The notes under the pieces were generated by a model. It had not been told where the DNA came from. It searched no databases and saw only the letters and a list, made by a program, of their open reading frames with translations. From the NCBI GenBank assembly GCA_016125975.1, contig JAEFCZ010000029.1:1-47262 (forward strand): DNA of 47,262 bases, written 5' to 3'. Every line of letters begins with the position of its first letter. Positions within the stretch are counted from its first letter, which is position 1. Below are positions 25,600-34,241 of this stretch, piece by piece. The stretch comes from Candidatus Nitrosopumilus sp. Lineage in GTDB: Archaea > Thermoproteota > Nitrososphaeria > Nitrososphaerales > Nitrosopumilaceae. The position numbers and the translations under genes were made by a program.

Positions 25600-26913
25600 T
25601 CAGATTACTTGAGACCTTGCACTCAGAATAGTCTTAATTGTACACTTTAGGAGTAAATCAAGTTCTTTTTCAGATATTGCCAGGGGTGGAACAAGCATGA
25701 CTATATTCCCAAGGGTTCTTAGATAGATTCCGTTCTTTTTGCCTTCTTCATAGAATATTTTATTGATTGATTTTTTGGGATGAATTGGGATCTTTTTCTT
25801 TTTATCAGTGACTAGTTCTATTCCCATTAACATTCCCTTGTGTCTGATATCTTCAACAATATCAATTTCAGAAATTTCCTTGTAGTATTTTTCAAATATT
25901 TTGGATGTTTTCTGAATTTTTTTAATCAATTTGTTTTTGTGATACATTTTGATATTTTCATTTGCAACTGATGCTGCAAGTGGGTTTCCAGTGTATGTGT
26001 GACCATGAAAGAGATGCTTCCAATCATTGAATTCTCCTGAGAATGAATCATAGACTTTTTTGTTTGCAAGTGTTGCAGCCATGGTAAGATAACCCCCTGT
26101 TAACATTTTTCCATATGCTACAATATCTGGAGTGGATTTTTGCTCTTCATACTGAGTCATAGAACCTAATCTGCCAAATCCTGTTGCAATCTCATCTAAG
26201 ACCAACAATACATCATATTTTTTACATAATTGACTAATCTTTTTTTGAAATCCTTTTGGATAAATTATGACTCCCCCAGCTACCTGTGCACCACTTTCCA
26301 TTACAAATGCTGCAATGTTTTTATTTTTTGAAAACTTTTTTTCAATTTTTTCAAGACATTCATTTTGATAATCAGAAAACGTATATTCTTTTGGCAGTCG
26401 ATATTTGTTTGGAACTGGAAATTGTATTGTTTTGAATAATTGTTTTTTGAATTTCCCAAAAAATTCTGGCACATATCCTACTGCCATCGCGCCAAAGGTA
26501 TCTCCATGGTATCCGTTTTCTAGTGTTGCAATCTCTGTTCTTTTCTCTCCAATGTTTTTCCAATACTGTAACGCCATTTTGATTGAAATTTCCATTGCTG
26601 ATGATCCATTATCTGAAAAAAACACTTTGTGCATTCCATGGGAGATTTTGACTAGATTGTCTGCTAATTTCTCTGCAGGCTCATTTGTGATGTTGAACAT
26701 TGATGAATGCTGCAGTTTTTTGCTCTGATTTGTGATTGCCTTGACTAGTTGAGGGTTTGAATGTCCCCAAACATTACACCACATAGAGGCTACGGCATCT
26801 ATCATTTTGTTGCCTTTGGAATCTATTAGCCACATTCCTTTGGCTTTGGTAATTTTATTAAAAGAATCCCATTCAGTCATCTGGGTATTTGGGTGCCAAA
26901 CAGAACTTTTCAT
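25600..26913 (-). CDS. bioA: Adenosylmethionine-8-amino-7-oxononanoate transaminase
   Basis: Converts KAPA to DAPA in biotin synthesis, with SAM as amino donor in the usual enzyme. 437 residues. Class III aminotransferase motifs: SMWCNVWGHSNP (43-54), FFSDNGSSAMEISIKMA, YHGDTFGAMA, LVLDEIATGFGRLG with D240, and Schiff-base K269 in VAYGKMLTGGYL; the HGHTYTGNPLA stretch fits BioA. It is divergent from bioD across 49 bp. Confidence 0.94.
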   Translation of the reverse strand: MKSSVWHPNTQMTEWDSFNKITKAKGMWLIDSKGNKMIDAVASMWCNVWGHSNPQLVKAITNQSKKLQHSSMFNITNEPAEKLADNLVKISHGMHKVFFSDNGSSAMEISIKMALQYWKNIGEKRTEIATLENGYHGDTFGAMAVGYVPEFFGKFKKQLFKTIQFPVPNKYRLPKEYTFSDYQNECLEKIEKKFSKNKNIAAFVMESGAQVAGGVIIYPKGFQKKISQLCKKYDVLLVLDEIATGFGRLGSMTQYEEQKSTPDIVAYGKMLTGGYLTMAATLANKKVYDSFSGEFNDWKHLFHGHTYTGNPLAASVANENIKMYHKNKLIKKIQKTSKIFEKYYKEISEIDIVEDIRHKGMLMGIELVTDKKKKIPIHPKKSINKIFYEEGKKNGIYLRTLGNIVMLVPPLAISEKELDLLLKCTIKTILSARSQVI

Positions 26914-26962
26914 TTGATTTTCTATGATGTCAGATCTTAATAATTAACCGATGAATTAATCA
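26914..26962. promoter_or_regulatory. Shared divergent promoter bioA / bioD
   Basis: The 49-bp gap holds one AT-rich box, CTTAATAATTAA (26936-26947). Its centre is about 22-28 bp from each start codon, so both genes could be transcribed from it without leaders. It contains an ATTAACC word like half of the bioB operator, but the second half is poor. Confidence 0.45.
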
Positions 26963-27670
26963 ATGGATACATCTGAAAATATTTTGTTGAAATCTCTCTT
27001 TATTGCAGGAACTGATACAGATGTTGGAAAAACCTACATCACAGCAGGGCTTGCTGTAGTGCTGCGCAAAATGGGTGTGGATGTTGGTGTGATGAAACCA
27101 TTTGCGGCAGGAGATGCTCAAAAAAAAGGCTACAAATCCGAAGATGTTGAAATTTTATCTAGTGCTGCCCAAACATGTGATCCTGAAAATTTGGTAAACC
27201 CTCAATTCTTTTCAATTCCTGCATCCCCCTATACTGCTTGGAAGAAACTAAAAACAAAACCCAAAGTTTCTACAGTTTTATCTAGTTTCAAAAAATTATC
27301 AAAACTTCACAAAGTGATTCTAGTTGAAGGTATGGGGGGTATCATGACTCCTATTCTCAAAGACTATTACATTACAAATTTGATAAAAGAGATGAAGATT
27401 CCAACAGTAATTGTCACACGTAGTAAAATTGGAACTGTTAATCACACTGTAATGACAGTAAAGATGTGTGAAAAGTACAAAATCCCAATCAAGGGAATAA
27501 TCATTAATGACTTTGAAAGTGGCTATCCAATCAAAGACTTGACAAGTGATTTGCAAAATCTTACAGGAATCAAAGTATTGGGTTCTATTCCATTTATCAA
27601 AGACATGAGTGATGTGTCACTAAATAGAATATTTAAGAAAAATATTGATTTGAAATCTTTGTTAAAATAA
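26963..27670 (+). CDS. bioD: Dethiobiotin synthetase
   Basis: ATP-dependent ring closure of DAPA with CO2, the step before BioB. 235 residues with P-loop GTDTDVGKTYITAGLA (16-31), VMKPFAAGD, the EGMGGIMTPILKDY motif and ITRSKIGTVNHT-like TRSKIGTVNHTVMT. With bioA, bioF and bioB it completes the late biotin pathway in this window, though the genes are in two loci 16 kb apart. Confidence 0.94.
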   Translation: MDTSENILLKSLFIAGTDTDVGKTYITAGLAVVLRKMGVDVGVMKPFAAGDAQKKGYKSEDVEILSSAAQTCDPENLVNPQFFSIPASPYTAWKKLKTKPKVSTVLSSFKKLSKLHKVILVEGMGGIMTPILKDYYITNLIKEMKIPTVIVTRSKIGTVNHTVMTVKMCEKYKIPIKGIIINDFESGYPIKDLTSDLQNLTGIKVLGSIPFIKDMSDVSLNRIFKKNIDLKSLLK

Positions 27671-27672
27671 TT

Positions 27673-29438
27673 TTATACTTTTGGTATTGTAAAGAAGAAT
27701 GTAGTTCCTTTACCTGCTTCACTTTCAACCCAAATTTTTCCTCCCATATCCTCAATGTATCCTTTACAAATTGATAATCCTAAACCTGAACCTCCATGTT
27801 TTCTGGTGTGTGATGTATCTACTTGATAGAATTTCTGGAATAATCCTTCTTGTTTATCTTTTGGCATACCAATTCCGTTATCTGAAATAGATACTTCAAT
27901 TTCCTTTTCTTTTGATTCTACATTCATTATAATTTTTCCTCCATCGTCAGGAACAAAATCAACTGTTTTTTGCACAATATTTGTGAAAATCTCAATTAGT
28001 TTTGATTTATCAACTTTAATTGTGATTTTTTCTGGAACTGTTTTTGTAAACTCTATTTTTTTATCTGTCATAACGGTGAAAGTGTTTTATAGATTTGTTC
28101 CATGAATTCTTCTAGGCTTTCATCTGCAATTTTGTATTTCATACCTTTCGCAGATAATTTTTGAGCATTGAGAACATTTTGAATTAATTCTTGAAGTTGA
28201 TTTGCATTTTGTAGTATTTCTTCAACTGATTCTTTTTGATCTTGACTCAATTCGCCAAATTTGGGATTAAGTAGCATCTCACAATATCCTTTGATTGGAA
28301 CTAGAGGGGTTTTCAACTCATGAGTGATCATTGCAGTAAATTGATCTTGTTGTATGTTTGCTTGTTTTAATTTTTCAGCCATGTCGTTTAATGATTTTCC
28401 TAATATTCCAATCTTGTCTGATTTTGATGCCGGAGCCTCAATATCATAATTTCCTTTTTCAATTTCTAATGTTGCGTCCATTAATTTCTCTGTTCTATGT
28501 CCTATTTTGTTTGAATAAACAAATCCACTAACCAATCATGATGATAAATATGACTACTAATGAAATCAATATCATATCGATTGTTTCGCTAGTTTTTTCT
28601 TGACCTTCTAGAACTTTTTGAATTGCAATTGCTTGTATTTCATCATCTAGAACTTTGTCAATTTGTAAACGTGCACTATCAAATTCAATTAATAATGCTA
28701 ATCTTCTATCTTCTAATTTGATAATCTCCTCAGTTAATATGATTAATCTCTCAATGTCAGGTTTTAGTAAATCAAACAAGTCTCTTTGGTTTTCAGCCAA
28801 ATCTGAATTATCAAATTGTGTGGTAAAAAATCGTAATTCCGAGATAGCCTCAGTAATGATATCTTTCAAGAATGATTCCTGTGTGAGTTGATACCCTCTA
28901 GATGCAGAGATCCCCTCGTGTATGTTGATATCTATCTTATTTAGTGCTTGAGCTTTAATGTCATATTGTGATTCAGTAGGCTGTAATCCTGGGTTCAATT
29001 TTTTTAAGAGAATGTCTCTGATATTTCCATCAAAAATATCAATTCTCTCTGAACTCTTTTTTTGTTTTTCAGTGTGTGTTTTTAGTAATTGATTACTAAC
29101 AATTTCAAATTTCTTAGTTGCAATATCTAATTTTTTTAATGATTCTTTCTCAGAATCACTTAGAGGAAAAGTTTCATATTGATTTCTAAATCTATCAAAA
29201 TCTCCTATGTTTTTTCAACTTCTGATAATTCTGGTCGTTGTTCCATTACCCCAAAAATAGAGTTTGTAATTTGATTTAACTCCACTTCCATCTCTATAGC
29301 AGCTTTTAATTTTGGATTTTCAACATATCCAATTTCACTACCTTGTTCTTTGATTAAATTAGTTCCAGCAATTGCGGTAATTGCAATACCTGTTGAAATA
29401 ACTGCTAATAAAATTAAAAAACTATATCGGATTTTCAT
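27673..29438 (-). pseudogene. Sensor histidine kinase broken into four frames
   Basis: Reading from 29438: a first membrane helix (MKIRYSFLILLAVISTGIAITAIAG), then TAG near 29205 right after an A-run (GTTGAAAAAAC). Shifting by one restores a long extracytoplasmic helical region (SDSEKESLKKLDIATKKFEIV) to a second membrane helix that ends in TAG near 28530. A new frame then gives HAMP and HisKA (H-box FTAMITHELKTPLVPIKGYC) to 28068, and another the ATPase domain (DNGIGMPKD, GGSGLGLSICKGYIEDMGG). The last two pieces overlap as ATGA. Three shifts in one gene argue for decay; assembly error in homopolymers is the alternative for the first. Confidence 0.8.
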
Positions 29439-29468
29439 TTAATTTCAGCATCCGTGATATATTGCAAG

Positions 29469-29612
29469 TTAAGACTTGCTGATTGCTTCTAAGGTACTTA
29501 CAAGTGTGTCTAATTGTAATGGTTTTTTGAGAACTTCTCTAACTCCTTTTTCTTTTAATTGTTCTAACACGTCATCAGTTCCAGTGGACGCAGTCAGAAT
29601 CACAATATTTGC
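29469..29612 (-). pseudogene. 3' remnant of a response-regulator receiver domain
   Basis: The last 47 codons read ANIVILTAS-TGTDDVLEQLKEKGVREVLKKPLQLDTLVSTL, the end of a CheY-like receiver: the conserved Thr/Ala strand (VILTAS) and the K-P pair (LKKPLQ). The phosphoacceptor aspartate and all earlier parts are missing. Beyond 29612 the frame continues but is antisense to a protease fragment. It lies 30 bp upstream of the broken kinase, so they were one two-component operon. Confidence 0.7.
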
Positions 29613-29613
29613 A

Positions 29614-29820
29614 GTAGATACTCTTTCACTAACTGCACTTGAAACAGTTGCAAGACACGAAATGGGACATGCATTAGGTTTGGCACACTCTACTGCTCCT
29701 GAAGATTTGATGTTCCCAACAATTGAAACAAACTTCCCATACATTTCAGATTGTGATATTGATGCAATCGAAGCATTGTATGATGGTGGAAACACTAGCG
29801 AAGTAGTCTGTGAAAGTTAA
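29614..29820 (+). pseudogene. 3' remnant of a matrixin-like zinc metalloprotease
   Basis: Plus-strand codons from about 29614 give ALETVARHEMGHALGLAHS with zinc motif HExxHxxGxxH (from 29656) and the following Met-turn-like PEDLMFPTIE, then YISDCDIDAIEALYDGG, the end of a matrixin/peptidase M10 catalytic domain. Everything upstream of the zinc helix, including any signal peptide, is absent; the left side of the junction is a receiver-domain fragment on the other strand. Confidence 0.7.
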
Positions 29821-30263
29821 GAATAGTATTCTTTGAAGCCTTTGTCAGTAGAATAAAGTTCAATTTTTGGTCCAAACATACCTTGTTTATTTACAACTTT
29901 GATTAGATTTCTTTTCTCCAAGTTTTGTAATATTGAATCTAGTTCTTTGTTTTCCATTTTTACTGATCTTTGAATTTTATCAAAGGTGTTTGCGCCTTGA
30001 TGCATGATTCCCAAAACTTGCATGTCTTTAGTTTGAGATTTTGTTGGTGATTCTCGTTCTAGTCTGACTACATCTACATTTTCTTGAGTTGGTTTTTCAA
30101 AAGTTGAATAATTACCACTTGCTTGTCTTCTTTTTGCAAGTATTCTTGGTATGATTCTTGATAATGGAATTGCTAGAAAAATTATTAGATAAATCCAAGA
30201 AAAGTTTGGGTCTGCCATGGTATCACTAGAGTTTCTTGGGATAAATTTGTTCATTTCAAGCAT
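29817..30263 (-). CDS. Membrane-anchored winged-helix protein (148 aa)
   Basis: One membrane helix near the N-terminus (FSWIYLIIFLAIPLSRIIPRIL, about residues 21-42), a polar linker, then a winged-helix-like domain (about 75-148: KDMQVLGIMHQGANTFDKIQRSV, MENKELDSILQNLEKRNLIKVV). It might be a membrane-tethered transcription factor. Start ATG 30263 fits an AT box at about 30295-30305 shared with the SPFH gene; ATG 30218 (MADPNFSW) is the alternative. The 3' end overlaps the protease remnant by four bases. Confidence 0.65.
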   Translation of the reverse strand: MLEMNKFIPRNSSDTMADPNFSWIYLIIFLAIPLSRIIPRILAKRRQASGNYSTFEKPTQENVDVVRLERESPTKSQTKDMQVLGIMHQGANTFDKIQRSVKMENKELDSILQNLEKRNLIKVVNKQGMFGPKIELYSTDKGFKEYYS

Positions 30264-30325
30264 ATTTTATGCCTAGAATGTGATTTTGCAGATAGTATAA
30301 TAATAGTAAATGCATACTGTTTGCA

Positions 30326-31189
30326 TTGTCAAAATATCAATCTCCTAGCATGAATGTGAATATAAGTGCCGCAAAAGGAGTTGCAGTAGCAATTGTAATT
30401 TTAATTATAGTTGGAGTAGTGGTGACTGCTTCAGTAAAAATTGTAGATTCTGGTCACAGAGGTGTATTACTCCACTGGAATGCAGTTGATCTAACATCCC
30501 CTCCGCTTGATGAAGGACTGCATTTTGTAGTTCCATTCCAAGATGAAGTAGTAAACATTGAAGTTCGTACACTAAAATACGCAAATGATGCCAGAAGTGC
30601 ATCTAAAGACTTGCAAACAGTTGAGACTACTGTCACTGTAAACTATCATCCTGACAAAGAATCAGTACATAGATTGTACAAAAATCTGGGCTTAGACTAT
30701 GAAAATAGAGTAATTCAGCCAGCAATTGAAGAAACAGTAAAACAAGTAACTGCAAATTATAACGCTGAAGAACTAATTACAAAAAGACCTCTAGTAAAAG
30801 CTGACATTGAATCATCAATTAGAGATAGATTAAACCAATTTGATGTAGTAACTGAAGTAATTTCAATTACAGATTTTGAGTTTTCACCATTATTTGCTCA
30901 AGCAATTGAATCCAAAGTAGAAGCAGAACAAAAAGCACTCAAAGCAGAAAATGATTTGAGAAGAATTGAAGTCGAAGCTCTACAACGTGAAGCAAATGCA
31001 ATTGGTCTTGCCAATGCAAACATTGCAGAGGCAAAAGGTGAAGCAGAAGCAATTGCAATTATCAATAAAGCACTTGCTGAGAATCCAAATTATCTAGAAT
31101 GGCTAAAGACTCAAGCATGGGATGGAAAATTGCCTCTAGTAGTTGGTGAAGGTGGAACTCCATTTATCCAAATCCCAACAACTCCTTAA
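30326..31189 (+). CDS. SPFH/prohibitin-type membrane scaffold protein
   Basis: 287 residues. One N-terminal membrane helix (about 17-37, VAVAIVILIIVGVVVTASV), then the SPFH/band-7 domain (VDSGHRGVLLHWNAVDLTSPPLDEGLHF, LQTVETTVTVNYHPD), then a helical Ala/Glu-rich coiled coil (ESKVEAEQKALKAENDLRRIEVEALQREAN). This is the prohibitin layout. Family members form large membrane rings that organise membrane proteins or proteolysis. TTG start; probably leaderless from the AT box at about 30295-30305. Divergent from the membrane winged-helix gene. Confidence 0.88.
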   Translation: MSKYQSPSMNVNISAAKGVAVAIVILIIVGVVVTASVKIVDSGHRGVLLHWNAVDLTSPPLDEGLHFVVPFQDEVVNIEVRTLKYANDARSASKDLQTVETTVTVNYHPDKESVHRLYKNLGLDYENRVIQPAIEETVKQVTANYNAEELITKRPLVKADIESSIRDRLNQFDVVTEVISITDFEFSPLFAQAIESKVEAEQKALKAENDLRRIEVEALQREANAIGLANANIAEAKGEAEAIAIINKALAENPNYLEWLKTQAWDGKLPLVVGEGGTPFIQIPTTP

Positions 31190-31241
31190 TCCGTAGTCTA
31201 GAAGAGCATACTTTATCAATACTGATTTTAAATTATTCTTA

Positions 31242-31866
31242 TTGACTCATGAAGAAATAGAGAATTTCAAAGAGGATTTTTCAGATTGGGATGATTACTA
31301 TAGAGATAATGATGTTGAAACTATGCCTTAGTATAGAAAAAATTTAGATCATGATGTTGAAAATGAAATTAAATCAAATAATTACAATGCTGGAAACTTT
31401 TTGGATTTAGGTACGGGACCTGGTACACAGGCATTAGAATTATCAAAAATTGGTTTTAAGGTAACTGGAACTGATATCTCTCAAAGTGCAATAGAAAAAG
31501 CAAAAAAAATTATCAAATGAAATTGATTTTGTAGTAGATGATGTTTTAAATTCAAAACTCTCTGATGAGCAATTTGATTTTATTTTTGATAGGGGCATTT
31601 TTCATGTATTTGATATCTCACAAAGACCACAATATGTTAAGCAAATCAAACGAATCTTAAAGAAAAATGGATTTTTGTTTCTAAAATGCATGAGTGCTGA
31701 GGAAACAAACATTCCAGACAATGACATGCCTCACAAACTATCTGAATCAGAAATAAGAGAACATTTTGAGGGTGATTTTGAGATTCAAAAAATTAAAAAT
31801 AGTATTTTTAGTGGCACTCTTGAATTAGAACTCAAAGCATTGTTTGTAGTTTTAAAGAAAAAATAA
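31242..31866 (+). pseudogene. SAM-dependent methyltransferase, inactivated
   Basis: The frame starts MTHEEIENFKEDFSDWDDYYR (TTG 31242). A TAG at 31329-31331 interrupts ETMP*YRKNLDHD, where related proteins have Trp (one-base TGG to TAG). SAM motif I follows (FLDLGTGPGTQALELSK) and DISQSAIEKAKK. After a run of eight A at about 31502-31509 the frame stops; removing one A restores SNEIDFVVDDVLNSKLSDEQFDFIFDRG to the end at 31866. Complete domain content with two lesions points to a recent loss. The substrate was probably a small molecule. Confidence 0.8.
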
Positions 31867-31915
31867 AAATTCTATGAATAGCAATCATAATTAATCATCA
31901 TATTTTCATAAAATT

Positions 31916-32251
31916 ATGCCTGCAAAAGGAAAAGTTAGTTTGCCTATTCAAACTATTTTTTGCATAATTCCGATTCTTGACATGTATGCAGCATACCGTG
32001 TCAAAAAATTAAGAAAGTATCTGCTCATAATGATCCTTGTAATTGCAGTACCCGTAAGTATTGCATCATCTGTCTTTCTACCTACGGATGATGAAGACTT
32101 GGTGGAAGGATTCACAAATCTTATGATCTATTATTATGGTGTAGATGATGACCAGTTTATCTTCTCTGTAGGTGTTCAGATTGGAACCATTTTGTTTGCA
32201 ATGTTTTTAATCAGACGTTGGTCAAAACAATGGAATTTACAATTTGATTAG
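31916..32251 (+). CDS. Small membrane protein, unknown function (111 aa)
   Basis: Three hydrophobic segments: IQTIFCIIPILDMYAAY (about 11-27), YLLIMILVIAVPVSIASSVF (35-54) and FSVGVQIGTILFAMFLIRRW (82-101), with an acidic loop (PTDDEDLVEG) between the second and third. Three bases separate it from the next gene, so they probably form an operon. No family recognised. Confidence 0.65.
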   Translation: MPAKGKVSLPIQTIFCIIPILDMYAAYRVKKLRKYLLIMILVIAVPVSIASSVFLPTDDEDLVEGFTNLMIYYYGVDDDQFIFSVGVQIGTILFAMFLIRRWSKQWNLQFD

Positions 32252-32254
32252 AAA

Positions 32255-32692
32255 ATGAAAACTGTCATTTATGGAATAGTAATAGCAATCATACTCTTTT
32301 TTCCATTACAAATGATATTGCCATTCCCATTTGGATTGGTTTTATGGATGGTATCTGTTGTGCTGATAATTTTGTATGTAAAAAAACATCCATCCGTAGA
32401 AAAAGACTCTGTATTAAATTACAGACGTATAGACCCAATTAATGAAAAAGAAAAGAATCAAAATGATGAGGCATTAAGGATTTTAGAGAAAAAATACATT
32501 GAAGAAAAAATCTCAAAAGAAGAATATCTAAAAAGAAAAAAAGAATTTGAAGATATTGAATATAATACGCGTAAATGCAAAGTCTGCGGTTCTGAAGAAT
32601 TTGAATTTATTTCAGAAGAAAGAATAGAAGATCTTGGTGAATACACCTCTGATATTGGGTATTACAAATGTAAGAAATGTGGTGCAAAATGA
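32255..32692 (+). CDS. Membrane protein with SHOCT-like helix and zinc ribbon (145 aa)
   Basis: Two N-terminal membrane helices (VIYGIVIAIILFFPLQMIL, FGLVLWMVSVVLIILYV), a charged linker with a short SHOCT-like motif (LEKKYIEEKISKEEYLKRKKEFE, about 90-112), and a C-terminal zinc ribbon of two Cys pairs (CKVCGSEEF and YYKCKKCGAK). The layout suggests a membrane adaptor that binds nucleic acid or protein. Likely co-transcribed with the 111-aa membrane protein before it. Confidence 0.65.
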   Translation: MKTVIYGIVIAIILFFPLQMILPFPFGLVLWMVSVVLIILYVKKHPSVEKDSVLNYRRIDPINEKEKNQNDEALRILEKKYIEEKISKEEYLKRKKEFEDIEYNTRKCKVCGSEEFEFISEERIEDLGEYTSDIGYYKCKKCGAK

Positions 32693-32782
32693 AAACTATG
32701 ACTCAACCTTGAAAAGAAATAGTTATTTTCACATTTGATTTTATGATTTACCAATAAATATCCAAAAAAATATTATATTTTA

Positions 32783-33229
32783 TTGGAAAAAATTTTGATT
32801 CCTTTTGATGGTTCAGGATATTCTCAAAAAGCATTTGATAAGGCCCTAGAGATTGCAGAAAAGTTTGCATCAAAACTCCTAGTTCTTACAGTATTGCAAT
32901 CTAAATTATCTGATTCTGCAGGGGTTTCACTTGAAAGAATGCAAGAAATCCAAGATGAAGAAAAAGATACTGCTACTATTATGTTAAAAAAACTAGAATC
33001 TCAAGCAAATGCCAAAAACGTATCATTTCACATGGAAATTATTCATAACCCTTCATCTTCTGATGGAATAGTAACTCTTGCAGATAATAACAATGTAGAT
33101 TTGATTGTAATTGGTTCTCATGGAAGAACTGGTTTTAGAAAAATTGTATTGGGAAGTGTTGCAAATGGAGTACTTGAGCATGCCAAATGTCCTGTCCTAA
33201 TTACCAAAGGAACAGATGCTGAAAACTAA
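32783..33229 (+). CDS. Universal stress protein (UspA family)
   Basis: 148 residues: KILIPFDGSGYSQKAFDKALEIA at the N-terminus and the ATP-binding motif IGSHGRTGFRKIVLGSVANGV near the C-terminus, both complete. TTG start at 32783, with an AT-rich TATA-like region just upstream. Single gene; the second free-standing Usp of the window. Confidence 0.9.
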   Translation: MEKILIPFDGSGYSQKAFDKALEIAEKFASKLLVLTVLQSKLSDSAGVSLERMQEIQDEEKDTATIMLKKLESQANAKNVSFHMEIIHNPSSSDGIVTLADNNNVDLIVIGSHGRTGFRKIVLGSVANGVLEHAKCPVLITKGTDAEN

Positions 33230-33281
33230 ATTTTGTATTCAAAAAAGTTTGAACTTATGAAATTATTCCTGTAAATTATCT

Positions 33282-33848
33282 TCAGAAATCTTTTTTCTCA
33301 TACACTGAAAATGGTTTTTCTAAAATTATGTATCTACGACTAGAAAGAACAGTATCCATTTGGGCATCATTTAGTTTTGATGCATTGTAACAACACATTA
33401 TTGTCGATTCATCAAAGACCTTTTCATCCATTTCACTTCCCATTTTTTGATGCTCATCAAACATTCCATTTTCTGCAAGCCAAGAAGTCTCTTCACACAC
33501 AATTCTTGCCTGATCTTTTTGATAAGACTCTGATAGAACGTTTAGTAGAAGATCACTAATCACAATTGGTTGAAGTTTTTGCTCTTGGACTAATTTATCG
33601 TATGTAATTTGATGATTGCAGTCATATTTTTCTGGTTTTGTAGAAAAGCAAGCAGTAAGTATGTTTTTTGCAGTTTTTAGATTGATAAATTCATTGACCA
33701 CTTTATCTCTAATTTGTTCATCTTCGAAAACAAAGATACAATGATCTTTGTGTTTGAGATTGTGGATAAATTCGGTTACTTCATTTTCAGAAGAGCAAAT
33801 TTGCTCAAAACCCATTGTATTTAGCTTACTTGGAATTGAGCTTTCCAT
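33282..33848 (-). CDS. MEDS-like (DcmR sensory domain) protein
   Basis: 188 residues that resemble the MEDS sensory domain (methanogen/methylotroph DcmR): an H-C-hydrophobic start (KDHCIFVFEDEQIRDKVVNEFI), the middle RIVCEETSWLAENG, a Glu-rich helix (GSEMDEKVFDES) and IMCCYNASKLNDAQMDTVLSSRRYIILEK. It is not attached to a DNA-binding or kinase domain, so it would act alone or with a partner. MEDS proteins are linked to sensing of C1 or hydrocarbon compounds in some lineages; here the ligand is unknown. Confidence 0.55.
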   Translation of the reverse strand: MESSIPSKLNTMGFEQICSSENEVTEFIHNLKHKDHCIFVFEDEQIRDKVVNEFINLKTAKNILTACFSTKPEKYDCNHQITYDKLVQEQKLQPIVISDLLLNVLSESYQKDQARIVCEETSWLAENGMFDEHQKMGSEMDEKVFDESTIMCCYNASKLNDAQMDTVLSSRRYIILEKPFSVYEKKDF

Positions 33849-33906
33849 AATGAAAATTATTTATCTACGTTATAATCACTTATCCAACAAAACTATTCCC
33901 AGAATC

Positions 33907-34197
33907 TTAATTTTGTTTTTCTCTAATTACATCATACATTGCTAGGAATTTATCTGGCTCTTTTTGCCTGTACTGTTTTTCCAAGTTTTGAATTTCCTTA
34001 TGAGATTTGTTCTCACCTTTTTCTTCATAATACTCTTTGATTATTTGAGAAGGTGTTTTTTGGATGTTGTATTTTTGCAGAGTTTGATTTACTCTTCTTT
34101 TACACATAAAATCATACATTCCATATCTGTACACCAAATATCCTGTCAATCCAACTATTGCCACTATAACTATTGGAATTATGATAATTGATGCCAT
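33907..34197 (-). CDS. Small membrane-anchored protein (96 aa)
   Basis: N-terminal membrane helix (ASIIIIPIVIVAIVGLTGYLVYRYG, 2-26), then a charged helical cytosolic part (RRVNQTLQKYNIQKTPSQIIKEYYEEKGENKSHKEIQNLEKQYRQK). No family recognised. Co-oriented with the two neighbouring unknown genes. Confidence 0.6.
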   Translation of the reverse strand: MASIIIIPIVIVAIVGLTGYLVYRYGMYDFMCKRRVNQTLQKYNIQKTPSQIIKEYYEEKGENKSHKEIQNLEKQYRQKEPDKFLAMYDVIREKQN

Positions 34198-34241
34198 GAT
34201 TTAGTTATATGCTTTTTTGATATTTATTCCCTTTTTTTGTG

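Noticed and set aside
26943-26971. Second biotin operator between bioA and bioD
   Set aside because: Only the left half (ATTAACC) fits; the right half matches at most four of seven bases and lies inside the bioD start.
29469-29795. Single 108-residue minus-strand protein
   Set aside because: Only its last 47 residues look like a receiver; the rest is antisense to a clear zinc-protease fragment.
27673-31866. Programmed frameshifting to make the split kinase and methyltransferase
   Set aside because: Several independent lesions including a nonsense codon, and no slippery-site context common to them; decay is simpler.
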